Source of the DNA: a virus
Strand: one strand, 5' to 3'
IMG/VR virus record: IMGVR_UViG_3300042324_000568
Location: 1 to 64,000 of that record
Length of the DNA: 64,000 nucleotides
A program made the translations under genes and the position numbers. This document shows, one piece after another, positions 23,069-30,796 of this stretch. Under the pieces are notes generated by a model. That model was not told where the DNA came from and searched no databases. It saw nothing but the letters and a program-made list of their open reading frames with translations. The stretch's first letter is position 1. Every line of letters starts with the position of its first letter.

Positions 23069-23317
23069 ATGAGAACTGAACCAATTGCTTACGAAAAGTA
23101 TCTAGTGTCCCAAACCAACAAGATTATGGAAAATAATCCTTCTATGACATGTGCAGTTGAGATTGTTGCCGCAATGTTATATGAAGATTGTAAAAGGATA
23201 AATCACATGGCCTTCGATATTCTAAGTGAGGTATGTGAATCTGGATGGACTATTGAAACTTTTGATTTAGCAGCACAGAATGTACTAAACAGGGTAAATA
23301 GTGTTAGTGTTCAATAG
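23069..23317 (+). CDS. Hypothetical helical protein (82 aa)
   Basis: A single rightward gene in a leftward region, with its own promoter. The protein is helical and slightly acidic (AYEKYLVSQTNKIM, EIVAAMLYEDCKRI). It overlaps the opposing gene tail-to-tail by 14 bases. Function unknown; position and autonomy fit a small regulator, which is inference. Confidence 0.65.
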   Translation: MRTEPIAYEKYLVSQTNKIMENNPSMTCAVEIVAAMLYEDCKRINHMAFDILSEVCESGWTIETFDLAAQNVLNRVNSVSVQ

Positions 23318-23534
23318 GTACATCAATATTTCTAGTGTCACCGTATTCATAAATTTGGTCAATTACTTCTAAAAAGTAGTCGTGGTATGCCTTTTCACCA
23401 AATATTCCAACAACAATGGAACGGTTCATTTCCATAACATCGGAAATTCTTAACATTGGTGAATCCTTCCTCAATGTTATTGTGTCATTAAAATATTTAA
23501 ATGTTAATGAGTAGGGTACTTTGTTATTTGTCAT
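23304..23534 (-). CDS. Hypothetical protein (76 aa)
   Basis: It contains LTFKYFNDTITLRKDS near residues 10-25, which resembles the FKFF tag but is not at the terminus and looks like part of a beta hairpin. It overlaps the 3D-domain gene by 11 bases. Confidence 0.6.
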   Translation of the reverse strand: MTNNKVPYSLTFKYFNDTITLRKDSPMLRISDVMEMNRSIVVGIFGEKAYHDYFLEVIDQIYEYGDTRNIDVPIEH

Positions 23535-23949
23535 TTATTGCTATTATTTGAACGTTACTTAATTTAACTTGTTCGTCATCTTTACCAACTAAAATGTCAA
23601 TTCGATTCTTATATCTTTTATTCATAACATCTTTTACTGTGTAATCTCCATTGTATTTACCGGCTTTACGGATTCTAACTTTTTGGTTAAACTTCCACTT
23701 CTTTTTAAGATCTCGTGATATTGCAATGATTTTGTGTCTCTTTGGATTTAATGTGTCAATTTTAAAACCCGAAGCTGTTATGTTCGGAGTCGAGTCGGTT
23801 TGTCCCACAGAAGGACTATACGTGGTGAGAGTTACCACATCCACATTCACCACAGTTTTGGTTTCCGTGTGAAATACCCTCGAAGGTAATAAATCTCCCT
23901 TACCTAGTGTTTCGGGTAAAAGAAAGAATAATAGTATTATGTTCTTCAT
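23524..23949 (-). CDS. Secreted 3D-domain (double-psi barrel) protein (141 aa)
   Basis: The start is ATG 23949, 4 bases after the -7 element, so the mRNA is nearly leaderless. MKNIILLFFLLPETLG is a probable signal peptide. VTLTTYSPSVGQTDSTPN and ITASGF match the 3D domain of MltA-like lytic transglycosylases and RlpA-like proteins. The conserved later Asp may be in YTVKDVMNKRYKNRIDIL. Likely acts on, or binds, peptidoglycan. Confidence 0.72.
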   Translation of the reverse strand: MKNIILLFFLLPETLGKGDLLPSRVFHTETKTVVNVDVVTLTTYSPSVGQTDSTPNITASGFKIDTLNPKRHKIIAISRDLKKKWKFNQKVRIRKAGKYNGDYTVKDVMNKRYKNRIDILVGKDDEQVKLSNVQIIAINDK

Positions 23950-23953
23950 ACCA

Positions 23954-23985
23954 CAAAGGTACAAACATTATTTGAAAGCACCAAA
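23954..23985 (-). promoter_or_regulatory. Bacteroidetes-type promoter, leaderless arrangement
   Basis: On the minus strand TTTG, 20-bp spacer, TACCTTTG, then GGT? no: TGGT and ATG within 4 bases of the -7 element, at or before the expected transcription start. Confidence 0.8.
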
Positions 23986-24012
23986 AAATATTCTAAAATT
24001 AATTAGAATATT

Positions 24013-24171
24013 TCATTTCTTTTTCATTGATGCTCTGAGATTACAGATTCTTTTCTTAATTTCTTTTATTCTAAAATTCTTTAACCATTTACTAAAAAAA
24101 TTAGTTGGAGATTCTTCTTCTACAAGTTTTAGATTTTTTTCTAATTGTTTGATTAGTTTGAACTTAGGCAT
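24013..24171 (-). CDS. Small basic protein (52 aa)
   Basis: ATG 24171 to TGA 24013-24015. The product is strongly basic and helical (MPKFKLIKQLEKN, WLKNFRIKEIKKR, ASMKKK). The first residues resemble the FKLL form of the tag. It sits in a gap between two leftward genes, where the opposite-strand frame is low-complexity. Confidence 0.5.
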   Translation of the reverse strand: MPKFKLIKQLEKNLKLVEEESPTNFFSKWLKNFRIKEIKKRICNLRASMKKK

Positions 24172-24188
24172 TAGTTTAAGTTTAATTG

Positions 24189-24380
24189 TTAGTCAATTAT
24201 AAACTGTTCACACCCATCTTTTGATGTCACAGTTTTAATTAAAAACATGTGGGTCTCTTGTTTGCGTAGATTTTTCATTTTCTTTTCCGCAGATTCCAAT
24301 GAATCGCAGGTTATTACATGTTGTTCTTCCGCAGCAATTAGTCCAATGACCTCTATATGATATTTAATTTTTATTTCCAT
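24189..24380 (-). CDS. Hypothetical protein (63 aa)
   Basis: A small alpha/beta protein (MEIKIKYHIEVIG, CDSLESAEKKMKNLR, MFLIKTVTS). A near-consensus promoter (TTTG, 19 bp, TATCTTCG) lies upstream on the minus strand. Function unknown. Confidence 0.6.
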   Translation of the reverse strand: MEIKIKYHIEVIGLIAAEEQHVITCDSLESAEKKMKNLRKQETHMFLIKTVTSKDGCEQFIID

Positions 24381-24424
24381 TTAGCGAAGATATTGATATT
24401 TTCGGATATTCCAAAAAATTAATC

Positions 24425-24721
24425 TTAATCTCCACTATCAATGGTAAATGCACTTCCACAACCGTGTGTACATTTATAACTATTGTAACAATTACCTAAT
24501 TTTTGATCATGTACGAAATTATGTAAACATGGTGTTCCATCGGGTCTTAGGTTAACTTCACCTGAAGGTCTAGCAAACATACCATAACCACAGTTACCAC
24601 AAGGTAGAGTGTGGGTTTCAGAGTCATAACCCGAATAGACTCTATAGTGTTTTGATTCCTTGGTTGAATCACAAGGTTGTCTTTTGGTCCCATTACATGC
24701 GGGACAAGTTCCTTTTTCCAT
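24425..24721 (-). CDS. Zinc-finger-like protein (98 aa)
   Basis: Three cysteine pairs are visible: CPACNG (6-11), CGNCGYG (about 41-47) and CTHGCGSAF near the end, with further single Cys residues. The first pair resembles a DnaJ-type CxxCxG zinc motif. Similar proteins occur in phages without known function. Its promoter is at 24741-24772. Confidence 0.7.
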   Translation of the reverse strand: MEKGTCPACNGTKRQPCDSTKESKHYRVYSGYDSETHTLPCGNCGYGMFARPSGEVNLRPDGTPCLHNFVHDQKLGNCYNSYKCTHGCGSAFTIDSGD

Positions 24722-24740
24722 ATTAATAAGTTTTGTTGTA

Positions 24741-24772
24741 CAAATATACCAAACATAATATTAATCACCAAA
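24741..24772 (-). promoter_or_regulatory. Bacteroidetes-type promoter
   Basis: On the minus strand TTTG, 20-bp spacer, TATATTTG; 20 bases before ATG 24721. Confidence 0.86.
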
Positions 24773-24798
24773 TAAATTTTGGTATATATTTATCAATA

Positions 24799-25233
24799 AT
24801 GAAATTACAGGATATTCTATTGGAGTTATTGATGTTAGGTGTCGACCAAGAAAGGTTAAGACAGTACGGTGAAGACGTGATTGATGAATTTGAAGCTGGT
24901 CCTTACACAATGATATTAACCAAAAACAAACACAATGGAAACTACCAAGTTGGTTTGACGAGTGATGAACAAGAATTTACCTCAGTTGCTTCACAAATGA
25001 AGAAACCAACAACTAAATCAAATGGTGAAATTATTCAAACTTGGGGTAGGATATCGAGAAAATTGAAGGAATGGGTTAACGTCCATGAGAAAATTGCAAT
25101 AGGTTCGTTTAATAAAAGTAGAACCTCAAAGTATCGTAAAATCTTATTGAATTTCGGTTTAAATGTCACCGATATGTACACCCAAAGTCAGGGTGACTAT
25201 TTCTTTGTGTATAAGGATAAAAACGAAGATTAA
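24799..25233 (+). CDS. Hypothetical protein with propeptide-like start (144 aa)
   Basis: ATG 24799 is chosen; the longer frame crosses the opposing promoter. MKLQDILLELLMLGVDQERL resembles the short amphipathic leaders described in the findings (ILLE gives a possible L-x-E site). The body is a compact alpha/beta domain (YTMILTKNKHNGNYQVGL). TATTTAT is 5 bases before the ATG. Rightward gene in a leftward region; its stop overlaps the next gene by 4 bases. Confidence 0.65.
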   Translation: MKLQDILLELLMLGVDQERLRQYGEDVIDEFEAGPYTMILTKNKHNGNYQVGLTSDEQEFTSVASQMKKPTTKSNGEIIQTWGRISRKLKEWVNVHEKIAIGSFNKSRTSKYRKILLNFGLNVTDMYTQSQGDYFFVYKDKNED

Positions 25234-25655
25234 AACGCATTTAGTAATTTAGCAATTCCAATGATTGTAACCATTGTTAACAATATACTCACAACAACAA
25301 CACCAACAGGTTCTAACCTCCAACTTTCTTGAAGAACTATCTTTACCTTCGTCCAAAACTTTGGGTTAACGGTTGTTACTCTTGTTGATTGAAATAATCT
25401 TATTGGGTTATCATTTAAATCTCTATGTAATCTTTCCCCTTGTTCGGCAGCTGCGTCTCTATTCAAATTCCATTGTTGTTGAGTAATAACTTCACCTTCT
25501 ATAGGTCTTTGATACATCTCTCTAGTGTGGTACAATCTTCTTCTACCCATATGACCTTCAGGAGTGTCATCATTAAACGATGCGGTGGCATATGTTTGTC
25601 CATCCATTACATTTAATGTCCCAACATATCCTCTGAAAAATTTGAACTTGGTCAT
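25230..25655 (-). CDS. FKFF-tag protein with C-terminal membrane anchor (141 aa)
   Basis: It starts MTKFKFFRGYVGTLN, tag at 4-8. The middle is polar and Arg-rich, and residues about 115-138 form a membrane helix (VGVVVVSILLTMVTIIGIA). The N-terminus therefore stays in the cytoplasm with the tag exposed. One base is shared with the next gene. Confidence 0.74.
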   Translation of the reverse strand: MTKFKFFRGYVGTLNVMDGQTYATASFNDDTPEGHMGRRRLYHTREMYQRPIEGEVITQQQWNLNRDAAAEQGERLHRDLNDNPIRLFQSTRVTTVNPKFWTKVKIVLQESWRLEPVGVVVVSILLTMVTIIGIAKLLNAF

Positions 25656-26029
25656 TACTTAATATTTGAGGTGTAAAATGTGTTTGCTGTGCCTGTTGTT
25701 AAAGTTCCACCGAAACCTCCCGTTGTGTAAGTTATCCCATTTGGGTTTGATGTTGTTAAAGTAGAACTTGTTATGGTTCCTGTTGTTATTGTTCCGTAAC
25801 TTGGTATTGTAAATGTACCATAACCAGGTGTTGTTGTTATTGTATATGGTTGTGGAATTATGTAACCTGGATTAGTTACCCATGTAGGTGTATAGTTTAT
25901 CCCATTCCAATGTGGTGTGTATGGGGTGACAATTGTATTTAAATCATTTATTCTATTAATTGTACTCCAATCAATATTTGTTAATGGGTTTATTTCTTGA
26001 TAACCTCGTAATAATTTAAATTCTCTCAT
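25655..26029 (-). CDS. FKFF-tag protein, Thr/Gly/Tyr-rich (124 aa)
   Basis: It starts MREFKLLRGYQEINP, tag variant at 4-9. The rest is low-complexity, rich in Thr, Gly, Tyr and Pro (TITTTPGYGTFTIPSYGTI), so it is probably disordered or fibrous. It could be a structural or adhesive protein; inference only. Confidence 0.7.
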   Translation of the reverse strand: MREFKLLRGYQEINPLTNIDWSTINRINDLNTIVTPYTPHWNGINYTPTWVTNPGYIIPQPYTITTTPGYGTFTIPSYGTITTGTITSSTLTTSNPNGITYTTGGFGGTLTTGTANTFYTSNIK

Positions 26030-26033
26030 AACA

Positions 26034-26819
26034 TTAAAATTTTAAAACCTCTTTCCATAACAGAAAGATTTCATCATTATTTAGTGTAGAGACTTCATGT
26101 GTTGTTTGTTCGTTACCGAAAAACTTTGTGTTTGTGTAATGACATTCATCTTTAACCAAACAAGCCACTTCACCATTTGATGAATGATAGACTCTACCTA
26201 TACTATTATACATATCTTGTTTTGTATTTACATAACCCACAAATTCAACACATGGGTGATTTTCATATTTCTTTACATTTTCATTATAATATTCGTCCTT
26301 TAATATTTTACCATAAATGTAAATTTTTGTACATCCATCCTCCAACGCTCTTTCAATTGAAACATGTGTTTGTTTCCTTCGCTCAACGGTTCCAATAACA
26401 CCAGCAACCAAATTTAATTCAGGTTTATCGATTGGTGTCAATGGTTCTTTTGGATTTGGGATGACCATATAGGGTCCATCATATCTGTTATGATATTTTC
26501 TATGTTCTTCATGACTAAAAACTAAATTATCCCAATAATTTGGTATGTCCGCAACTTCAAACCACCATTTTTCATGACAACATAATACAATATTTTTCAC
26601 ATCTGGTCTTTTTTCTAATTTTATAAAATGTGTTAATAAAATATCATCCTTGTCTACTTTTATGTTATTTGACTTACCTGATTTACATTTATTTAAATGA
26701 AAATCATTAGGACCATAAAAAATTGTCTCAACCCCCTTTTCGTTAAATAAATTTGTTAAGTTGATTAAGATAGTTGTGGATCCTCCCTCACCTGAATATC
26801 CTGAAATTATTTTTACCAT
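26034..26819 (-). CDS. Glycosyltransferase-like GT-B protein (261 aa)
   Basis: The start MVKIISGYSGEGGSTTIL is a GT-B-type glycine loop. Residues about 135-215 show the C-terminal Rossmann domain: LVAGVIGTVERRKQTHVSIERAL, then KIYIYGKIL and VEFVGYVNTKQDMYNSI. The family transfers sugars from nucleotide donors. The final catalytic Glu region is short, so activity is not certain. It sits between tagged-protein genes. Confidence 0.72.
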   Translation of the reverse strand: MVKIISGYSGEGGSTTILINLTNLFNEKGVETIFYGPNDFHLNKCKSGKSNNIKVDKDDILLTHFIKLEKRPDVKNIVLCCHEKWWFEVADIPNYWDNLVFSHEEHRKYHNRYDGPYMVIPNPKEPLTPIDKPELNLVAGVIGTVERRKQTHVSIERALEDGCTKIYIYGKILKDEYYNENVKKYENHPCVEFVGYVNTKQDMYNSIGRVYHSSNGEVACLVKDECHYTNTKFFGNEQTTHEVSTLNNDEIFLLWKEVLKF

Positions 26820-27121
26820 TATATTATAAATTGAAATCTTATTTGGTTTATTAAATCGTTTGTAGTGTAATTCATTATCACTCTATGATAATCCTCAAGA
26901 TATGGCATCATTCCACCATCGTTAATTTTTATTCCTTCTGTTACACTTGATACGTAATATGAGTAACCCAAAAAATCATATTTTTTTGGAAATATTGTTG
27001 TTTCATATTCGCCACTTGTAACTAACTCACGAGCGAATAATTCCATTTGTGTATGGATTTCATTAACATCGTTTTCTGTTAAATTCAAAAACTCATCATA
27101 AAAAAATTTAAACTTCTTCAT
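26819..27121 (-). CDS. FKFF-tag protein (100 aa)
   Basis: It starts MKKFKFFYDEFLNL, tag at 4-7. The body is alpha/beta (EIHTQMELFARELV, YSYYVSSVTEGIKI) without a known fold. It overlaps the preceding tagged gene by 14 bases. Confidence 0.7.
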   Translation of the reverse strand: MKKFKFFYDEFLNLTENDVNEIHTQMELFARELVTSGEYETTIFPKKYDFLGYSYYVSSVTEGIKINDGGMMPYLEDYHRVIMNYTTNDLINQIRFQFII

Positions 27122-27494
27122 TGGGTATCATTATAAATTCAAATACAAATTCTGTGCGAGGATTTTCTAAAACAAACAACGGGAACACGTCGGTTGCTCC
27201 ATGAAGATTAATAACTTCTTGTTCTCTATAATCTTCATCAGGTCTTAACACAGCATATAAATAATATGTTACATCACCAGGATTATTATCAATCAAATGT
27301 CTCCATTCCACATAACTTCGGTGACATATATCTGATTGAAAAATCATATCTCCTCTTTCCATATAATATGGTTCATATCCCAAGGTATTGATTCCATTTT
27401 CATTAAAATCATTTACCAACCCAACTCCAAAAAATGGTGCTGTGGGTTGTTCAATACAAAAGGATGTTCCGTGAAAAAAAGTGAAGGGTAACAT
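27108..27494 (-). CDS. FKFF-tag protein (128 aa)
   Basis: It starts MLPFTFFHGTSFCIE, a tag with Thr in place of Lys at 4-9. The body is rich in Phe, Tyr and Asp and beta-like (VTYYLYAVLRPDEDY, FVFEFIMIP). An 8-bp inverted repeat with TATTTATA in its loop lies directly before the ATG. Confidence 0.68.
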   Translation of the reverse strand: MLPFTFFHGTSFCIEQPTAPFFGVGLVNDFNENGINTLGYEPYYMERGDMIFQSDICHRSYVEWRHLIDNNPGDVTYYLYAVLRPDEDYREQEVINLHGATDVFPLFVLENPRTEFVFEFIMIPNEEV

Positions 27495-27496
27495 AT

Positions 27497-27519
27497 GAAC
27501 TAATATAAATAATTAGTTC
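27497..27519 (-). repeat. Inverted repeat at the start of the 27494 gene
   Basis: GAACTAAT and ATTAGTTC (8-bp arms, 7-base loop) begin 3 bases before the start codon, so the mRNA leader could form a hairpin, or the DNA an operator. Confidence 0.55.
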
Positions 27520-27532
27520 GAAAAAACAAAAT

Positions 27533-27793
27533 TTAGTCGTTATAAAGTCCTAAACGTTCGGCGACTTCTGACATATCATCGTGTCCAAAGTCCTGTAGAG
27601 TACTAAGAATTTCGTCTCTGTTAGAATTGTTATTATTAGCAACTATGAGGGATATTTTACGTCTTTCGTGGTTAGACTTGGAGTCATCGAACATTTGCAT
27701 AATGGCTTTGAGTCTCCAATCCTTGGGTCCCATCTCATTGATGGTGGATTTAACTAAACTCTTTATTTCATCTTCAGATAGGAATGACTTCAT
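27533..27793 (-). CDS. Small protein with propeptide-like start (86 aa)
   Basis: MKSFLSEDEIKSLV followed by KSTINEMG forms an amphipathic helix ending in I-N-E, like T4-type capsid-targeting leaders. The rest is helical (WRLKAIMQMFDDSKSNHERR). TATTTAT is 4 bases before the ATG. A virion-associated role is possible; inference. Confidence 0.65.
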   Translation of the reverse strand: MKSFLSEDEIKSLVKSTINEMGPKDWRLKAIMQMFDDSKSNHERRKISLIVANNNNSNRDEILSTLQDFGHDDMSEVAERLGLYND

Positions 27794-27812
27794 GTAAATA
27801 AATACTCCCCAA

Positions 27813-28121
27813 TTAGACTTTATCTAAGTGAGGAGTAAGAAATTTCTGTTTGTATTTTATAAGGTAATCACATTTTTCATACTCTTCAAGGGATTCAAAA
27901 TGTGAAATGACCTCATCTATAAATGTTGGTAGGAAATCGTTTTCGATACTTTCACCTTTCCCAACTTCACTATATTGGATTGCGTAGTTTTGGAAAACCT
28001 CAAAAATTTTATCCATAAACCTTTTTCTGGTTTCACCCGATGATTTACCTCTTAAATTGGCTCTACTAACTAAAGCCCTATACATTTCCATCATCTGACG
28101 TAACCCCATTTCTTTTGACAT
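27813..28121 (-). CDS. Hypothetical helical protein (102 aa)
   Basis: All-helical, mixed charge (MMEMYRALVSRANLRG, RFMDKIFEVFQNYAIQYS). A clear host-type promoter lies 20 bases upstream. No family recognised. Confidence 0.68.
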   Translation of the reverse strand: MSKEMGLRQMMEMYRALVSRANLRGKSSGETRKRFMDKIFEVFQNYAIQYSEVGKGESIENDFLPTFIDEVISHFESLEEYEKCDYLIKYKQKFLTPHLDKV

Positions 28122-28140
28122 ATCATTGAATTTTAGAATA

Positions 28141-28172
28141 CAAAATTACTAATATTTTTATAATATTCCAAA
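28141..28172 (-). promoter_or_regulatory. Bacteroidetes-type promoter
   Basis: On the minus strand TTTG, 20-bp spacer, TAATTTTG; 20 bases before ATG 28121. Confidence 0.8.
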
Positions 28173-28183
28173 TAAATTAAGGA

Positions 28184-28426
28184 TTATTCAACTTCCTTGG
28201 GTTTAGTTTTTTCTCTAATTTCATTAATAACCACCTGTGACTCGTAATCGTGCAATACTATTCTTTTCGTATTTTCATCAGGAATACCCGACACCAATGG
28301 AAAGTCCTTAAATAACATTTTATCTAAATCTTCTTCGTCCATTTTTATTTCTCTTGTCACCACCACAAATTCATCCATTTCTACGGGTAATTTATTAACC
28401 CAATCTCTTAATTCTTTTAATAGCAT
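28184..28426 (-). CDS. Hypothetical protein (80 aa)
   Basis: It starts with an amphipathic helix (LLKELRDWVNKLPVEMDEF) followed by VVVTREIKMDEEDL. This ELRDWxNxLP layout is common in short phage proteins of unknown function. Acidic overall. Confidence 0.65.
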   Translation of the reverse strand: MLLKELRDWVNKLPVEMDEFVVVTREIKMDEEDLDKMLFKDFPLVSGIPDENTKRIVLHDYESQVVINEIREKTKPKEVE

Positions 28427-28482
28427 ATTCTTTTTTATATAATTTAAATAATTTTTTTGGTTTTATAAATTAAAATTATAAT

Positions 28483-29778
28483 TTATTTATAATATTTTTC
28501 CTTTAATCGCTTCGCGTAAGAATCATATTGATAGTAATCTTCCTCTATGAATTTATTACCCCTCCTTATAAAAACGGTTTTATTTTTAATCTCATTTGTG
28601 GGGCTTGTGTATGGGTCCATTCCCGTATCTGAATAGGTAATGTCTTTTTTTCCATCACCATTAAAATCATAATAAATAAGTTTGTTTCGATAATTGCCCC
28701 TTTTAGTACCCGATATATTTTCTATCCAACTAACATCTCTTATAAATGACCCGTCTTTCTGTTGAATGTACGCATCTATTGACCATTCTAAATGATTCGT
28801 TGCACTAATGTTAATATAATCATTAAGACCATCTAAATTCAAATCATCAACTATGTAGTCGAATACATTACCTTGGGTTACGTATGGTGTTGTTATTTTA
28901 TTAGTTAATACCGTTCCTTTTCCATCATTTAAAAATATTTGATTCTCAATATTGGTTGCAATGATTGCATCATTTATACCGTCCTTATTGATGTCTTTTA
29001 TTTTACAATAAAATGGTAAATCGTTCCTTTCTGATACCAAAAAATCTTTGTTGGTAAAATATGGGGGTGTGGATGTTCCCCAAAAAACGTAAACTCTTGG
29101 ATTTGCCATAATTAACAAATCAGGAATTTTATCCCCGTTTAAATCACCCACCGAACCATGTTCATAAACAACATTTTCATTTGGTAAAGGGGGTTGTAAA
29201 TCTAACTCAGTTAAATCGTATCCACCTTTACCGTCACTTAAACAAATGGTAATAGGTTCGATTCTATTTTTCGGTGAGGATTCATCTTGATGACCAAAAA
29301 TTACCAAATCAACATAATTGTCACCATTCAAATATATTGGTGACACTTTAGTCGGTGCACCAATAAAATTTGTTTTATTATTTATTAGATTCTTTTCTAC
29401 GAATGTAGTATCAACAGGGTCCCATATTAAAAAACTTAATCTAGATTTTTGTCCTCCGAATGCACTACCCCCATTAAAAACATCAATGTAACCATCATTG
29501 TTAAAATCACCATTACAAATAGCTTGAGTCCACGCACAATAGGCATCACCTTGTGGTAGTGCATAAACTTCAAAATTCTTTTGAAACACACCAATCATTA
29601 AATCACTTAATACTGGTGTATTCTCCCAATAATCAGTTCCTAGTTGACGAGCCTTAGGGTCAACAACATATCCTTTAAACGTTACAACATCCGTTAATTG
29701 TTTAATAGGTAAAATATCTTCTTTCTCACAAGAGAAAAGAAAAAATGAAACTAAAAGAATTAAATAGAATTTTTTCAT
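28483..29778 (-). CDS. FG-GAP/VCBS-repeat lipoprotein (431 aa)
   Basis: The start is ATG 29778, after the promoter. MKKFYLILLVSFFLFSC is a lipoprotein signal with Cys at 17, followed by EKED. The mature protein has at least five FG-GAP/VCBS calcium loops (GDFNNDGYIDV, GDLNGDKIPDL, KDINKDGINDA, DDLNLDGLNDY, YDFNGDGKKDI), as in beta-propeller surface proteins of Bacteroidetes. It is probably a host-derived gene displayed on the infected cell. Confidence 0.85.
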   Translation of the reverse strand: MKKFYLILLVSFFLFSCEKEDILPIKQLTDVVTFKGYVVDPKARQLGTDYWENTPVLSDLMIGVFQKNFEVYALPQGDAYCAWTQAICNGDFNNDGYIDVFNGGSAFGGQKSRLSFLIWDPVDTTFVEKNLINNKTNFIGAPTKVSPIYLNGDNYVDLVIFGHQDESSPKNRIEPITICLSDGKGGYDLTELDLQPPLPNENVVYEHGSVGDLNGDKIPDLLIMANPRVYVFWGTSTPPYFTNKDFLVSERNDLPFYCKIKDINKDGINDAIIATNIENQIFLNDGKGTVLTNKITTPYVTQGNVFDYIVDDLNLDGLNDYINISATNHLEWSIDAYIQQKDGSFIRDVSWIENISGTKRGNYRNKLIYYDFNGDGKKDITYSDTGMDPYTSPTNEIKNKTVFIRRGNKFIEEDYYQYDSYAKRLKEKYYK

Positions 29779-29795
29779 ACTATAATATTTGAATA

Positions 29796-29827
29796 CAAAT
29801 ATACGAATATTTCTAGTATATTCCAAA
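29796..29827 (-). promoter_or_regulatory. Bacteroidetes-type promoter
   Basis: On the minus strand TTTG, 20-bp spacer, TATATTTG; 18 bases before ATG 29778. Confidence 0.87.
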
Positions 29828-30175
29828 TTATTTTACAAATAGTTGTATAAGAACTATTGTAAACCCTAACATCAAACAGATTGCATTTTTTAAATCTAAT
29901 GGTTCTTTGAACAGGAAGTGGGACATTAATGTAAAAATGATAACGCCAACACCAAAACCAACCAATCTACTTGGCCAAATTTGACCACCAAATCCTACGA
30001 TAAAGTTATTAACTGATAAAATGTACACCCAACCAAGTGGAACACTTGCTAAGATAACCAACCATTGGTATTTCTCGTACCATCCATACTTATAAGATCC
30101 TTGTAATTGAAGGAAGGTTCCTACCTGTCCTATAATACCGAATAGGATTCCCAATAATATTTTATTATAATTCAT
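29828..30175 (-). CDS. Four-helix membrane protein (115 aa)
   Basis: Hydrophobic segments at about 5-25, 37-57, 68-88 and 95-114 give four membrane passes. Size and layout resemble small multidrug-resistance/EamA half-units, but the residues are not diagnostic. Its last bases overlap the promoter region of the lipoprotein gene. Function unknown. Confidence 0.65.
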   Translation of the reverse strand: MNYNKILLGILFGIIGQVGTFLQLQGSYKYGWYEKYQWLVILASVPLGWVYILSVNNFIVGFGGQIWPSRLVGFGVGVIIFTLMSHFLFKEPLDLKNAICLMLGFTIVLIQLFVK

Positions 30176-30204
30176 ATGTTATAATGTAAGAAAAATTTCT
30201 TGAA

Positions 30205-30232
30205 ATAAAAAACCCCACTTAAGTGGGGGTTT
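30205..30232 (-). terminator. Intrinsic terminator
   Basis: AACCCCACTT and AAGTGGGGGTT form a stem. On the minus strand it is followed by a T run (A run at 30206-30212). Confidence 0.85.
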
Positions 30233-30237
30233 ATGTT

Positions 30238-30795
30238 TTAGTTGATGTATAATCTTAAATTATTGTAGAGTGCTACAGGATTATCCTCCGCAATTAAACC
30301 ATACTCACCCGTCACCTTTTCGTGAATCACTTTCTTATCTTCATTGATGTACTTACTAATGATGTTTACAAATCCGTAATTAGATTCATCAACTTGGTCT
30401 TGTTCGGTACCAGGTAATCCACAATACAATGCCTCACCAACTTCGCTGATGAACATACCAGAATAGAATCCCTCAAGTTGGAAGGTGTCTACAAATTTGT
30501 CAGCATTACACCAAATAAAGACGCTGTTGTCCTTTTGTTTCAAAAGTGGTACAATCGATTGGTCAATGATGTAACCTCCGTATTTCGACCCACAATCAGT
30601 AAATTGACCTATATTGAAAAGTCCGCCAGGACTGCCGTGTCCCATCATCATAACTCGGTCATGTGATTCAATTAATTTAATCACCTCCATTTTACTCATA
30701 CCACCTGTTACAACTGTTTTGTTAGGGACGTTTTTATAAACAATTTCCAAAAACGTTGTGCTTTCATCCGAAGGATGTATAATTAATGTTTTCAT
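30238..30795 (-). CDS. Caspase-fold-like conserved phage protein (185 aa)
   Basis: VMMMGHGSPGGLF (49-60) and NSVFIWCNADKF (90-101) place a His-Gly and a Cys after hydrophobic strands, as in the catalytic pair (H53, C96) of caspase/clostripain-type peptidases. A conserved GFYSGMFISEVGEALY block follows. The family is frequent in phages but its activity is not established, so proteolysis is inference. It ends at the terminator 30205-30232 and follows the DnaA-domain gene. Confidence 0.6.
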   Translation of the reverse strand: MKTLIIHPSDESTTFLEIVYKNVPNKTVVTGGMSKMEVIKLIESHDRVMMMGHGSPGGLFNIGQFTDCGSKYGGYIIDQSIVPLLKQKDNSVFIWCNADKFVDTFQLEGFYSGMFISEVGEALYCGLPGTEQDQVDESNYGFVNIISKYINEDKKVIHEKVTGEYGLIAEDNPVALYNNLRLYIN

Positions 30796-30796
30796 A

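Noticed and set aside
23939-24202. 87-aa plus-strand frame
   Set aside because: It overlaps the leftward promoter and the 24013-24171 gene and is a Phe/Leu/Ser-rich shadow of a Lys-rich coding strand.
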